From Rhizophlyctis rosea (Eukaryota; Chytridiomycota; Chytridiomycetes; Rhizophlyctidales; Rhizophlyctidaceae), in NCBI GenBank assembly GCA_027596075.1, contig JADGJC010000016.1:186001-250000 (forward strand): a DNA stretch of 64,000 nt, in the 5' to 3' direction. This document shows positions 23,740 to 33,118 of this stretch, one piece after another. A program made the position numbers and the translations under genes. The notes under the pieces were generated by a model. That model made no database searches, was not told the origin of the DNA, and saw only the letters and a list, made by a program, of their open reading frames with translations. How positions within the stretch are numbered: the stretch's first letter is position 1; every line of letters begins with the position of its first letter.

Positions 23740-24836
23740 ATGAAAGCCGCAATTATCGTGTTGACGGTCGCTGCCGCTGCCCAGGCTCTTCCTCAAAATG
23801 TCACTCCGACCGCGACAACCGCAGCCGCTAGTGCCACTCCCACCCGCGTAACCGCGCCAGCTTGGTGAGATGACTCCCGAAAGATCTTTGTGATATAAAC
23901 AGCGATGACTAAGGCTTGATGATCATGCAGGGGACAATGCGGCGGTCAAAACTGGACCGGTCCACTCAATTGTCCGGACGGTTGGGTTTGCACCTACCTC
24001 AACACCTTCCATTCCCAGTGCCTGCAACCCACTAGTACCACGACGACCACCACTACCACCACCACCACCAGCACAACCACTAATGCCACCGTGAGCCCCA
24101 CTCCACTATACCCACCTGGAGCATGGTAAGATGGCGGGCTATGAGTTTGTAGTAAACATGATTATTGATGATTGTGGTTATGCAGGGGACAGTGCGGCGG
24201 CCAGGGCTGGTCCGGTACGACCACATGTCCCGAAGGTTGGGTCTGCACGTACCTCAACACCTACCATTCGCAGTGCCTCCAACCCACTACCACAACCGCA
24301 ACCACCACCACGACCACCACTACCACTACCACTAGTGCCACGCCGAGCCCTACCAAATGGGCAGGCGCTCCAGAGTGGTAAGATGTACTCAAGTGAATTG
24401 TGATTGAGAAAGGTGTTAACAGTTGCTGTTATGTAGGGGACAATGTGGCGGTCAAAATTGGACTGGTCCGACCGTATGTCCCGAAGGTTGGGTCTGCACC
24501 TACCTCAACACCTGGCATTCCCAGTGCCTCCAACCGAGTACCGCCACCACCACAGCCACTACCACGACCAAGGCGGTACCTACTACAACTACCACCAAAA
24601 CACCCACCATCCCGTCCCCTCCCCCTAAGTGCCCGCCCGGTCAAGTCTGGGACGAATGCAACGCCCAGTGCCCTCCTAGCTGCAATGACGAGGGTCGCGT
24701 CTGTATTCTCGTCTGCCGCGCCGGGTGCATTTGTGCCAAGGGTACCGTCTTCAACGCAGACGGCAAGTGTGTTCCGCGTGCTAAGTGCCCTGCCTCGACT
24801 ACTGCGAAGGTCACCCCGACTCCTGTGAAGCCTTAG
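23740..24836 (+). CDS. Secreted protein with three CBM1 cellulose-binding modules and a C-terminal TIL domain
   Basis: Four exons: 23740-23864, 23931-24125, 24186-24377 and 24437-24836. The three introns (66, 60 and 59 nt) are all phase 2 and all interrupt the same Trp codon that opens each module, so each CBM1 plus its Thr-rich linker is a removable exon. Exon 1 encodes the signal peptide ([19 protein letters not shown]) and a short Thr/Ala linker. Exons 2-4 each encode one fungal-type CBM1 ([12 protein letters not shown].. [18 protein letters not shown]) with the four conserved Cys and the aromatic strip. Linkers are Thr-rich and likely O-glycosylated. Exon 4 continues into a 10-Cys trypsin-inhibitor-like (TIL) domain ([18 protein letters not shown] ... 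CICAKGTVF ... CVPRAKC). No catalytic domain is present. Inference: a cellulose-anchored accessory or protease-inhibitor protein. An upstream in-frame Met at 23674 would bury the signal peptide and is not used. Confidence 0.93.
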
Positions 24837-26089
24837 ATGGGGTGGCAAATGTAGAAATGAAGTGTGACTATTGTGTGGATTGTGATGGGTTCTGAAGGGT
24901 GCCGGATATGATAGAGGTTATAGCACGATTCGGTTCGACGACGCGCTTTAGAGAGGCTAGAGCCGGCATGTGACTAATAAGGATCGAAATGACTCCGCTC
25001 ATATCCGACAGTGCCGGAACATTACGGATATTGAATTGGGGTCAAGACCGCTTTTGAAGTACAGTAGTTGAATATAGTTTCTTGTTATCATTTCAACATT
25101 TCTGAGGTTGCGTTTTCGTGCATGGGCTGATCCCCGGATTGCACAGTCCGGGAATAGATCTCAACATTAGCACCGGCAAACCTTCCCAGAGTCTGGGTTG
25201 TCTCCTCTCGAGTTCGTTGTCTCGTTCTGCACGCATCGACTTCACGGGTATATCATGACGGACACGAAGCCTTGAAAGAAAGACTTGATGAGAAGGGTCA
25301 TGATAGTCCAATAATTTGTTATCTTCTCTAACGGCGTCCAGATCTCGCAAATCATTCGAAGTATGAACCAGACCTTCTGCGAAACTTGCGGGTACACACA
25401 CTTGACCATCTATTGACCCACTCAGTTGACACTACTATTCAACGGCAGGATTCTTTGCGGTTCGGTCCGTTCAGAAGGGCCAACTTTGGGTAGTTTACAT
25501 AATGTTGGGAAGAGTCTACGTTGCATTGATTTCACATGGCAGTGTGGGGAATTGGGTCTTGTCGGTTGGGGTGGCGATATTGAAATTTGGGCTACTGTTG
25601 TGTAGCATGCACCTGTTGCGGTCCTTGAATATCGATGAATATCATGATAAGTGACCATTCCCAATTTCGTCAATGGTTGGCTCATCGTCAATGTCAAATG
25701 GGTTTTGGGCAAAAGTTGATAGTTCCAGCAAGCTGACCGCAATAGGACCCTTACGCGTGTCCGCGTTGCCTTGCAGACTCGCACCCGAGTCCTGACCAGC
25801 CACAGATCCGGGGTCTTGAATCTCTTCCACGTTGGTCTGAATTCTGTTCCCACGAAAACTTTCCATTTGCGATCCACCTCTCCACCTGCCATCGTAAGCA
25901 CATAACTGTTCGCCGATCCCCCTTTTTTGCTACGGACAGTTCGCGGCCCAAACGTCGACATTGGTAGCTACGATATCAGTACAACAGCACCAACTGCTAA
26001 TTTACACCAACGCTCTTGCTTTATACCTCTTCCACCCGCCCTCGCACAGAAACCATCACCCTACCTCACCTTTCACACCACGGAAAGCC
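24837..26089. other. Intergenic / promoter of first tandem F-box gene
   Basis: 3' flank of the CBM1 gene, then the upstream region of the F-box array. A 179-residue minus frame (25422-25961) has no recognisable domain and overlaps the conserved upstream element at 25745, so it is not called. Confidence 0.4.
25745..25752 (+). promoter_or_regulatory. Conserved upstream element GGACCCTT, F-box copy 1
   Basis: GGACCCTT sits 338 bp before the F-box ATG at 26090. Matching copies with similar flanks lie upstream of the next two F-box genes at 27590 and 29585. Conserved either as a leftover of tandem duplication or as a working site. Confidence 0.35.
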
Positions 26090-27378
26090 ATGGTGACCGT
26101 CCAAACCCTACCAGACATCCTCCTCACGCTCTTCGCTTCGCCGGCCATTACCGTTACGGACCTTCTAAAATGCGAGCGTGTTTGTCGGCAATGGTGTGCT
26201 ATCATACGTGGCAATCAGACTCGGATTTGGAAGTCGAAGCTTGGCGTGGGGTTTCCGGACGGGTGTTTTCCTGTTCTTTACGTGGAAGAGGTTTGGAGGG
26301 ATGTGGCATGTTTGTGGTGGGCGTGGAGGACTTGGGGGTTTGGCGGAGGAGAGGTGGAGTTAGAAGTTGACGGCCAAACAACGGAGATTCCGACGTCGGC
26401 TGCGTTGTCGCGAAGGAGTGACGGACTTGTCAGGGACCTCACGACCGCGTATGATTCAAAATTCTCTGACACCTTTGGTGTGCGACCCAACGGCCAATGT
26501 GTCTTCCTTGCTCGAAAGCGTTTCCAGTCGTACTACACAATCGACACCGTATTCCACGAAACAGCCAGCCTCATGCCAATTCAGTCCGTAACAGGCGGAA
26601 TACACCACAAGCGACCGATCATCCTCGGCTGGGAGGTGTCGGATGGTAGCATCAACTTCGAAGAGTGGGACGCGAGCAACCATACCGCATTGTTCTCGGT
26701 GCGTCGTCCTTCAAGGAGCGACGATATAGCTGTCTGTGGGGCCAACGTTGTTGTGGAGAACAGGAGCAGCAGTATGAGGAATGTCAAAATCGTACAGTCG
26801 CTTCAACCCCTTTTGGACATCCATGACATGAACTGGCCGTGGTATGCATTCAACGAATCTGTTTTCGCCTACATTCGAGAAGACTCCGCTCCTACCCTCA
26901 CCCTTATTTTCCTGAAAACCCAACGTCGAATCGCCTCGTACGCTATCCCTATTGACGAGGATGCCCCCGACATCTTCCTCACCAGATTCAACCTGCTTCT
27001 TTGGAGGGAGTCTGGATGCTGCGTGTTTGATTTGAAGTTAACCTGTACAAAGTTCCACGCGTTGTTGTGGTCGCCGCCGAGAGGGACCAACCTAAATTTG
27101 CCTTTGAATTGGTGGAGGATTGCATGATGGTGTTCAGAGCTGTCAGTGGGGAGAGCCAGAATCTAGTCAGGCTAGATCCGAAGATTGGGAAATACCAAAG
27201 AATACGGCTACCTGTTAATCTTGATGGGGATTTTGATGAAGAAGGATATTGTTTCACGACGATTGAGTATCCTGTTGATAAAGCTGGGCGGAGGACGGAT
27301 GCTGGGGGTGTTAATAGGCAGTACTGGCGGAAGATGGAGAGGACGAAGTTCTTCCCACAAGAGCGTTTGGGGAGTTGA
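26090..27378 (+). pseudogene. F-box protein, tandem copy 1, broken by a 1-base frameshift
   Basis: The protein starts MVTVQTLPDILLTLFASP. An F-box-like motif occupies about residues 6-50 (LPDILLTLF...LLKCERVCRQWCAII...IWKSKL), followed by a ~370-residue C-terminal domain shared with copies 2-4. Landmarks are VWRDVACLWWAWR, YTIDTVFHETA, RIASYAIP, LTRFNLLL and YCFTTIEYPVDKAGRRT. F-box proteins bring substrates to SCF ubiquitin ligases through Skp1. The reading frame shifts by one base near 27038-27040. Before it, the frame reads VFDLKL and then runs to an early stop at 27127. After it, the continuation homologous to copy 2 (NLYKVPR...EDCMMVF) is in another frame and ends at 27378. One missing base restores 429 residues, close to copy 2. 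Either a young pseudogene or a consensus error. An upstream in-frame Met at 25961 is not supported by the paralogs. Confidence 0.8.
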
Positions 27379-27928
27379 CTCTATCTATGGTTTGTTTGAT
27401 GGAAAGGCGGGATAATGGACGGGAACGGGGGTGACGGGCCGCTGAACGAGTTGCTGTTGTAACGAGAGTAGCATAGCTGTATAGCATACTTTTTAATCCT
27501 CTATAGGGTTGTTTGGCAGAAATACATCGATGTAAATGATGTATTCGTATATTTTTCAGGTATTCCTGTGAATATTTGGGCATTGGATAGGACCCTTTTG
27601 AAGGATGCGGTGTGAGTCACTCAAGCCAGGGTCCCACATGCCAGAGGCTCGTCAAGCGCCCAACCATTTCTGTTTTCCCACCTGATGGCCACCTCTTTCA
27701 TGGTTTTTCGGTGGAAGATCGGCCGGACACTCATCGTCCTCGTCTCAAGCCATAGTTAACAAATTCGTTAATTTCAGAAGCGGTGCACGTTAGTCCGCTG
27801 GTACCAAGTGTACGGATCGTTAGCCAATCACTCACACCCACCACGTCGCCCTTTCCCATTCCCCCGCCACGAACGCCACGTTCCGGTGCCACGCTACAGT
27901 ACCATCTGACGGCGCAACTTACGGAATC
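27379..27928. other. Spacer between F-box copies 1 and 2
   Basis: Holds the 3' flank of copy 1 and the promoter of copy 2. The stretch around 27570-27650 resembles 29560-29650, the matching position before copy 3. Confidence 0.45.
27590..27597 (+). promoter_or_regulatory. Conserved upstream element GGACCCTT, F-box copy 2
   Basis: Within ATTTGGGCATTGGATAGG followed by ACCCTT, 332 bp before the ATG at 27929. Similar flank and spacing to the elements at 25745 and 29585. Confidence 0.4.
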
Positions 27929-29206
27929 ATGCCAACCGTCCAAACCTTCCCGGATATCCTCCTCGCGCTTTTCGCTTCGCCCGCCATCTCCGTCACGGAC
28001 CTACTCAAGTGCGAGCGCGTCTGCAAGCAGTGGTTTGCGATCATACGCGACAACCAAGTTCAGATCTGGAAGTCAAAGCTTGCTGCTGGGTTTCCCGAGG
28101 GGTGTCTTCCCGTCCTTTATGGGGAAGAGTTTTGGAGAGATGTGGCGTGTTTGTGGTGGGCTTGGAGGAGGTTGGGATCGGGAGGAGGGGTACTGGAGTT
28201 GGAAATTGCTACTGAAATTACGGAAGTTGAAAGGGCGAGCGGGTTGTTGAAGAGAGGTGGCGGATTCGTAAGGGATCTGACGAGTGCGAACTCCCCGTCA
28301 TTTGTTGACCCCCTTGGTGTGCGATCGGACGGTCATTGCGTTGTCAACAGTCCACGAATCCCTCGACCTGCGTACTCAGTCGATAACGTGTTCACAGACG
28401 TGGCGGCCCTCATGCGCCCCATCTACTCCATCGCCAATGAAATTGGATTCAAACGAACGACGGTCATAGGTCGGGATGTGTCAGATGATGGCATCATCTT
28501 TGAAGATTGGGAATCAGGCAGCCCTGCAGCACCACTAAGGATTCGTCGCCCCATATGCAGACTGATGACTGTTTGCGGATCACAGATTGAGTCGGGTAAT
28601 TGGAGGGGCGATTGGAGGGGCGATACCGTACATGTCAAAGTGTTCTCGTTGAATCAGTCATCTTCTGCCATTGAACAACATTGGCAGGGTACGCGCTACC
28701 CGCGTTGTGCAATCAACGAATCTTTATTCGCCTCCATCCCAGATGGTTTATCTCCCGTCGTTTCTCTCGTGCGCCTTCACGATCAGCTCCCAATCGCCTC
28801 GTATCCTCTTCCTGATGGGACCCATCCTCTCTACATCCACGTCACCAGATTCAATGTGGTTGTGGTTTGCTACGCGACATGCTGGGCTTGCTGGGTGTTC
28901 GATTTACGGTTGAACCTCCTCTACATCATGCCAAGAACCATCTCTGTGCCTGTCAACGGCAGGAATATGGAAATGAATCTTTCCAAAGTGCAGGATTGGA
29001 TGATGGTTTACACACCTGCAGACCACCATTTGGATATGTTGATGGTCATGGATCCGACAGCTGGGAAATATCAGATTGTGCGAATGCCGGAGAGGAACTT
29101 GGAAGGATATCACTTCACGACGATTGAATATCCTGTTGATGATGCGGGGAGGAGAACGGGCGCTGGGGGTGTCAATCGGCACTACTGGCGACGGTTGGGG
29201 CAGTAG
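27929..29206 (+). CDS. F-box protein, tandem copy 2 (intact)
   Basis: Single exon, 425 residues, starting MPTVQTFPDILLALFASP. The F-box-like motif covers about residues 6-50, with CERVCKQWFAIIRDN matching the LxxCxxVCkxW core. The C-terminal domain is shared with the neighbours: FWRDVACLWWAWRRLG, YSVDNVFTDVAAL, QLPIASYPLP, VTRFNVVVV, VFDLRLNLLYIMP, VQDWMMVYTP and YHFTTIEYPVDDAGRRTGAGGVNRHYW. It is the only copy of this subfamily here that is intact without an unusual tail, so it is the reference for the others. Presumed SCF adaptor. The substrate-binding domain is not a WD40 or LRR pattern I can recognise. The upstream element GGACCCTT lies 332 bp before the start. Confidence 0.88.
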   Translation: MPTVQTFPDILLALFASPAISVTDLLKCERVCKQWFAIIRDNQVQIWKSKLAAGFPEGCLPVLYGEEFWRDVACLWWAWRRLGSGGGVLELEIATEITEVERASGLLKRGGGFVRDLTSANSPSFVDPLGVRSDGHCVVNSPRIPRPAYSVDNVFTDVAALMRPIYSIANEIGFKRTTVIGRDVSDDGIIFEDWESGSPAAPLRIRRPICRLMTVCGSQIESGNWRGDWRGDTVHVKVFSLNQSSSAIEQHWQGTRYPRCAINESLFASIPDGLSPVVSLVRLHDQLPIASYPLPDGTHPLYIHVTRFNVVVVCYATCWACWVFDLRLNLLYIMPRTISVPVNGRNMEMNLSKVQDWMMVYTPADHHLDMLMVMDPTAGKYQIVRMPERNLEGYHFTTIEYPVDDAGRRTGAGGVNRHYWRRLGQ

Positions 29207-29873
29207 TAAGTGCAGTTGAAAGTATCCGGATATTTTGTAGGCCATTTTGCATAGATATGTGGGGTATCAGTCCGTGGAGAGGAGTAGCGGGTGCGATGGT
29301 CGTGAAGGGGCGGTTGGTGATGGAAGGAGTGCCGAATGCTACGGAATTCTAGCATAGTTGCATGCCATATCTAGCTGTCGTTTAGTAAGGTGTAAACATG
29401 TTGTTTTGAGGATTCTCGTAGATGTGTCGGAAATCGCATTCTCTGAGTGACGGTTTTGACTGCAATCATATGTGCGTGAGTAGTGGTGGATAACGCAGGA
29501 CCCTCTCTGTGACAGCATAGAATCCAATGTTGGACAGATGAGTATCATTCCGCGAGCATCGAAAAATATTTTTGCGTTTGGCAAGGACCCTTACGGGTTG
29601 ATGGCGCATCTCCAGCCACTGGCAGCCAGACCCTCGTGATTGGCCCCATGTGCCAGCAATCTGCAGCATCTCCCCAACGACCGTCGTCGTTTTCTATTTC
29701 CTATTACTTGACAACCCCCGACTCCCTTCAAAGCTCAAAGGATCGAAGAGAGAATAAGTCTGCGTCTGCCACTTTCTAAAAGTATCGGTACCAAGGTTCG
29801 TTTGAACTTGTTCGCGTCACGAAAACATCTTGTTCTAAGCAATAATGTCGATATTCTCTACAGTGACCAAAAC
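29207..29873. other. Spacer between F-box copies 2 and 3
   Basis: No gene. Contains the third conserved upstream element and the leader of copy 3. A frame-compatible Met at 29802 lies inside this stretch but has no counterpart in the paralogs. Confidence 0.45.
29585..29592 (+). promoter_or_regulatory. Conserved upstream element GGACCCTT, F-box copy 3
   Basis: GGACCCTTACGGG, 282 bp before the ATG at 29874. The flank AATATTTTTGCGTTTGGCA resembles the copy 2 flank. Confidence 0.4.
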
Positions 29874-31406
29874 ATGTCAGCTGTCCCATCTCCCCCACTT
29901 CTCCCCGACATCCTCCTCACCTTCTTCACTCATCCTGTTGTGTCCGTTCCTGACGTGTCCAAGTCCAAACTGATCTGCAAGCATTGGAACACGCTCATCC
30001 GCGATAACGAAACTACCATATGGAAGTCCAAAATTGCCGTCGGTTTTCCGGACGGATGCCTTCCAGTCCTGTATGGGCGCGAAACTTGGAAAGATGTCGC
30101 AAGCTTGTGGTGGGCTTGGAGGACTCTGGGATCGGGCCGGGACAGAGTGACACTTCGGTTAGATGACGAAATTGACGAAGTGAAGTGGTTGGAGACACTT
30201 GACAGGGAAAGTGACGGAGTAGTCAGGGAGTTGGCTGTCGCAAACTCTCCGACAATCGTGCCTGCCACTTTGGGCGTGCGATTTACTGGTCAATGTGTTG
30301 TCAGGGCTTGGGGTAACAATAGTGATCATCGTTCGCCAACAACATCCATCGACACTGTGTTTTCGGACCCCGCAAATCTTGCCCATCCAAACCCATCCTT
30401 TGCGCCAGACATCCTATATCAACGACCAACCGGTATTGGGTGCAGGAATGCAGATGGTAGCCTCAGATACGAAGACTGGGAATCGGGGAACCCTATCGAG
30501 TATCCAGCATTGCCGCACCATCCCTGGGACAACAGCCATGAAACTCGCGTATGCGGATCCCAAATCCAAGCTGAATACTTTGATGATGAAAACCATACGT
30601 CCACATGGAGAAAGATCATTCGATCTACTGATCCACCTTCCAACTTTGAGCTGCCGTGTGGGGACTCTGAGCAACCGCTCTATGCTATCAACGAAACTGT
30701 TGTCGCATACATCAACGACTCGGCCTCTCCACCAGACCTTGTCGCCGTCCGCCTGAGGGACCAAAAGCAAATCGCATCCTACACCCTTCCTGACGACACC
30801 GATTACCTAGGCCTCACAATGACCAGATTCAACATCTTCCTCATCTGCAGCACACAAATGTGGGTATTCGACATGAAGCTCCACTACCTTTACAAACTCC
30901 CATCTGGTCTACACAACGACCTGGAGGGTGTGGAGGGTGATTATGGGTTCTGTAAGGCGGAGGATTGGATGATTCTCTATCAGCGAGTGGAAGCGTCATC
31001 CGACGCAATGATGGTGTTGCATCCTAAGAGTGGGGCTTACGAGACTTTGGTGCTTCCAGAGGATGACATCGGCGGCGGATACCTTTTCGCTACCGTTGAG
31101 TATCCGGTAAATGAGGAGGGCAACAGGACGGGTGAAGCGGGTTGGCCGGAATATTATTGGCGTTCTTTAGAAGGGGAGAGAGAAAATGCACTTGTTCATG
31201 GTGGGATGTTTCCACTTGGTTTTGGGTTTGATAGTGATGACGAGGATGGTGATGAGGATGGTGATGAGGATGGTGATGAGGATGGTGATGAGGATGGTGA
31301 TGAGGAGGTGGATGATGACGAAAAGGGCCAGGAGGAGGAGGGGGAAGATGACCAGGAGGGAGAGGATGATGAGGATGTGGGGGTGGAGGAGGAGGAGGAT
31401 GATTAG
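29874..31406 (+). CDS. F-box protein, tandem copy 3, with acidic repeat tail
   Basis: Single exon, 510 residues from the Met at 29874 (MSAVPSPPLLPDILLTFF), chosen because it aligns with the starts of copies 1 and 2. A Met 24 codons upstream is also in frame. The F-box-like motif is at about residues 9-52 (LLPDILLTFF...SKLICKHWNTLIRDN). The shared domain follows: TWKDVASLWWAWRTLG, SIDTVFSDPANL, QIASYTLP, MTRFNIFLI and YLFATVEYPVNEEGNRT. Unlike its neighbours it carries an extra ~70-residue tail of almost pure Asp/Glu/Gly built from a 12-bp tandem repeat (DEDG units), ending EEEEDD. Such acidic tails can bind basic proteins, but no function is proven. Role presumed as an SCF substrate adaptor. 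Confidence 0.87.
   Translation: MSAVPSPPLLPDILLTFFTHPVVSVPDVSKSKLICKHWNTLIRDNETTIWKSKIAVGFPDGCLPVLYGRETWKDVASLWWAWRTLGSGRDRVTLRLDDEIDEVKWLETLDRESDGVVRELAVANSPTIVPATLGVRFTGQCVVRAWGNNSDHRSPTTSIDTVFSDPANLAHPNPSFAPDILYQRPTGIGCRNADGSLRYEDWESGNPIEYPALPHHPWDNSHETRVCGSQIQAEYFDDENHTSTWRKIIRSTDPPSNFELPCGDSEQPLYAINETVVAYINDSASPPDLVAVRLRDQKQIASYTLPDDTDYLGLTMTRFNIFLICSTQMWVFDMKLHYLYKLPSGLHNDLEGVEGDYGFCKAEDWMILYQRVEASSDAMMVLHPKSGAYETLVLPEDDIGGGYLFATVEYPVNEEGNRTGEAGWPEYYWRSLEGERENALVHGGMFPLGFGFDSDDEDGDEDGDEDGDEDGDEDGDEEVDDDEKGQEEEGEDDQEGEDDEDVGVEEEEDD
31239..31310 (+). repeat. 12-bp tandem coding repeat (six units)
   Basis: Units of GATGAGGATGGT, first one GACGAGGATGGT and last GATGAGGAGGTG. It encodes Asp-Glu-Asp-Gly. 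The 12-bp period keeps the reading frame whatever the copy number. Confidence 0.9.
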
Positions 31407-31779
31407 GGATAAGTAGACAGTGTCGAGGCAGTTGGTGAGGATTGCAGGAAGAGAACCAAAAGGATGATGGGAAGGAGGGGGGGGGGGGGGGGGAGGGGGC
31501 TGTGGGAAGGAATGTGGGGAGGCAGATAGCACTCAAGTTATGTGTAGATATATGTCTTGATGCTTGCTGCATGTAGCGGAGTTTGTGGTTTGCAGTTCTG
31601 AAACAAATCCAAGCATAGCTTTATGAAGGTTTGCCGCATCCTGCGTATGCTTTCTTAACTTTCATTTGTGCCTGGCTGGCCTGAAATCTTGATGGCAGGA
31701 ATAGGTGATTGGCGCTTAACGTTGGTCACAACTGGCAGAGAACGGGGGCAAATTCTATAATCTTTGGAAATGGGATGAA
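31407..31779. other. Spacer between F-box copies 3 and 4
   Basis: 3' flank of copy 3 with a run of 17 G at 31477-31493. No gene. Confidence 0.45.
31477..31493 (+). repeat. Poly-G run (17 G)
   Basis: Uninterrupted G run in a purine-rich 3' flank. Length is hard to sequence accurately. Confidence 0.85.
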
Positions 31780-32620
31780 TCAAAAAGAATATCGATAGAT
31801 ACAGTTTTCGCTGACACAACGGTGCTGAAGCTTCCCATTCTACACCGGGGGTCTATTACCAACGCCCTGCTGTGGTTGCCTCCAATGGGCCAGGGGGTAG
31901 AAGTAGAGTTGATTATTGGAATTCGGACCGTTCCACAGCATCCATCCTAGACCTTGGTAAACCCCAAACTGTCTTCATTTGTGGTTCCCAAATCGCCGCG
32001 GAACGCCTTGATTTTGAAGAAATCACTACCACTCTCAAAATTACCTCAGTGGACAACCCATCCTCGTCTATTTGCGGTGAATCCGATACACGATACGCAA
32101 TAAACGAAACTCTCATTGTGTGCATCGAAACTATCGAATACGTCTTCCCACCACGTCTCATTCTCGCCCGTCTCAAGGCGAAACGCCAGATTGCCTCCTA
32201 TCGCCTCCCGCAGCAAATGTACTATCTTCTTCAGGATACGGGTTGGGTCACCAGGTTTACCGTATTCCTGATATGCGATGACGACTGCTGGGTTGATTTC
32301 AAGTTCCGCCTTCCCCACAGATTCTCCCTGTTTGCCTATCCGGAGGGTACTACGAAGGAAAAGCGCTTGGACATGGTGAAGGTGGAGGATTGGATGATGT
32401 TTCATTCCGGGCCGCGCGGACAGTCGAATTGTGTGATCGTGTTAGATCCAAATTGGAAACTTTCGTGGTCTAGTGTGAAAGTATTCCATCATCCAGGCCA
32501 TTTTTCTTAGTGGTTACTTTCCTTTCCTTTCACACTAGCGTATTCAGATTGTGATATAAGGGGATACCATTTTACAACGGTGGAGTATTCGGTTGATGGC
32601 GGGGGAAGAGGATGGAAGGT
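31780..32620 (+). pseudogene. F-box family remnant, tandem copy 4 (5'-truncated)
   Basis: Homologous to the C-terminal domain of copies 1-3, but the F-box and first ~140 residues are missing. Similarity begins near 31790 (SIDTVFADT), shifts frame before 31840 (VYYQRPAVVASN), and then runs open for about 210 codons. Landmarks: CGSQIAAERLD, TRYAINETLIVCIE, RQIASYRLPQ, VTRFTVFLICDDDCWV, VEDWMMFHSG and VIVLDPNWKLSW. At 32470-32538 a 69-bp inverted-repeat insert introduces a stop. Beyond it the frame resumes with DIRGYHFTTVEYSVDGGGR and then decays. Removing the insert joins the flanks in frame and matches copy 2 in length there. No start codon in a plausible context. Confidence 0.8.
32470..32538. 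repeat. 69-bp insert with perfect 12-bp terminal inverted repeats
   Basis: Left arm CTAGTGTGAAAG (32470-32481) and right arm CTTTCACACTAG (32527-32538) are exact reverse complements. The outer CTAG could be a target-site duplication around 8-bp arms TGTGAAAG/CTTTCACA. It interrupts the F-box remnant between codons that align continuously in the intact paralog. This suggests a miniature inverted-repeat element or a hairpin insertion. The alternative is a derived intron (a GT and an AG occur near the ends). Confidence 0.5.
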
Positions 32621-33118
32621 GTTTACGGCAATTTTTGGCGCCCGCATGGGAAGAAGACGTTGCGAAGAGCACATCAGACACCGGAAGTGCAGGAGACCAA
32701 GGTTACCTCCAGGACTTCTGGTGTCTTCGAAAAGGTCCCTAGGATTTTCAGTCGATTGCGAAGAAGACAGGAGTAACGTTGGAGGGAGTTCCAACTCGGC
32801 CTGTTGATAAACTTAGATTGTGTTGAGGGACGGTGGTGGCGGTTTCTGCATACGAAGTTGTTTGATTATTCAATATGTTTTGTTTGTATAACTACAATAT
32901 TGCTGCTCCCCGCATAAAAGATTGAGGCAGCCTTCTCGTGTTCTTGACTCATTCATACTAGCTCTCCACTTCACTGTACTTGGGTTGATTAACTTGCACT
33001 TTCATGCTTCACTGGAACATCTGTACAATAATCTAGTCGGTTATGATACATCACACTGGGGGCCAAGGTGCTCCCCCTTCCTTGGAAGCCGCTTGTTGCT
33101 GCACCATTCACACCAATT
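32621..33118. other. Intergenic
   Basis: Decayed 3' flank of the F-box remnant and the 3' flank of the sugar transporter. Short frames only. Confidence 0.45.

Noticed and set aside
25422..25961. 179-codon open frame on the minus strand upstream of the F-box array
   Set aside because: No domain, Arg-rich chance-like composition, overlaps the conserved upstream element of F-box copy 1.
26090..32620. F-box array as a retroposed or transposon-driven cluster
   Set aside because: No transposase, integrase, poly-A tails or flanking direct repeats; simple unequal crossing-over explains the head-to-tail copies.
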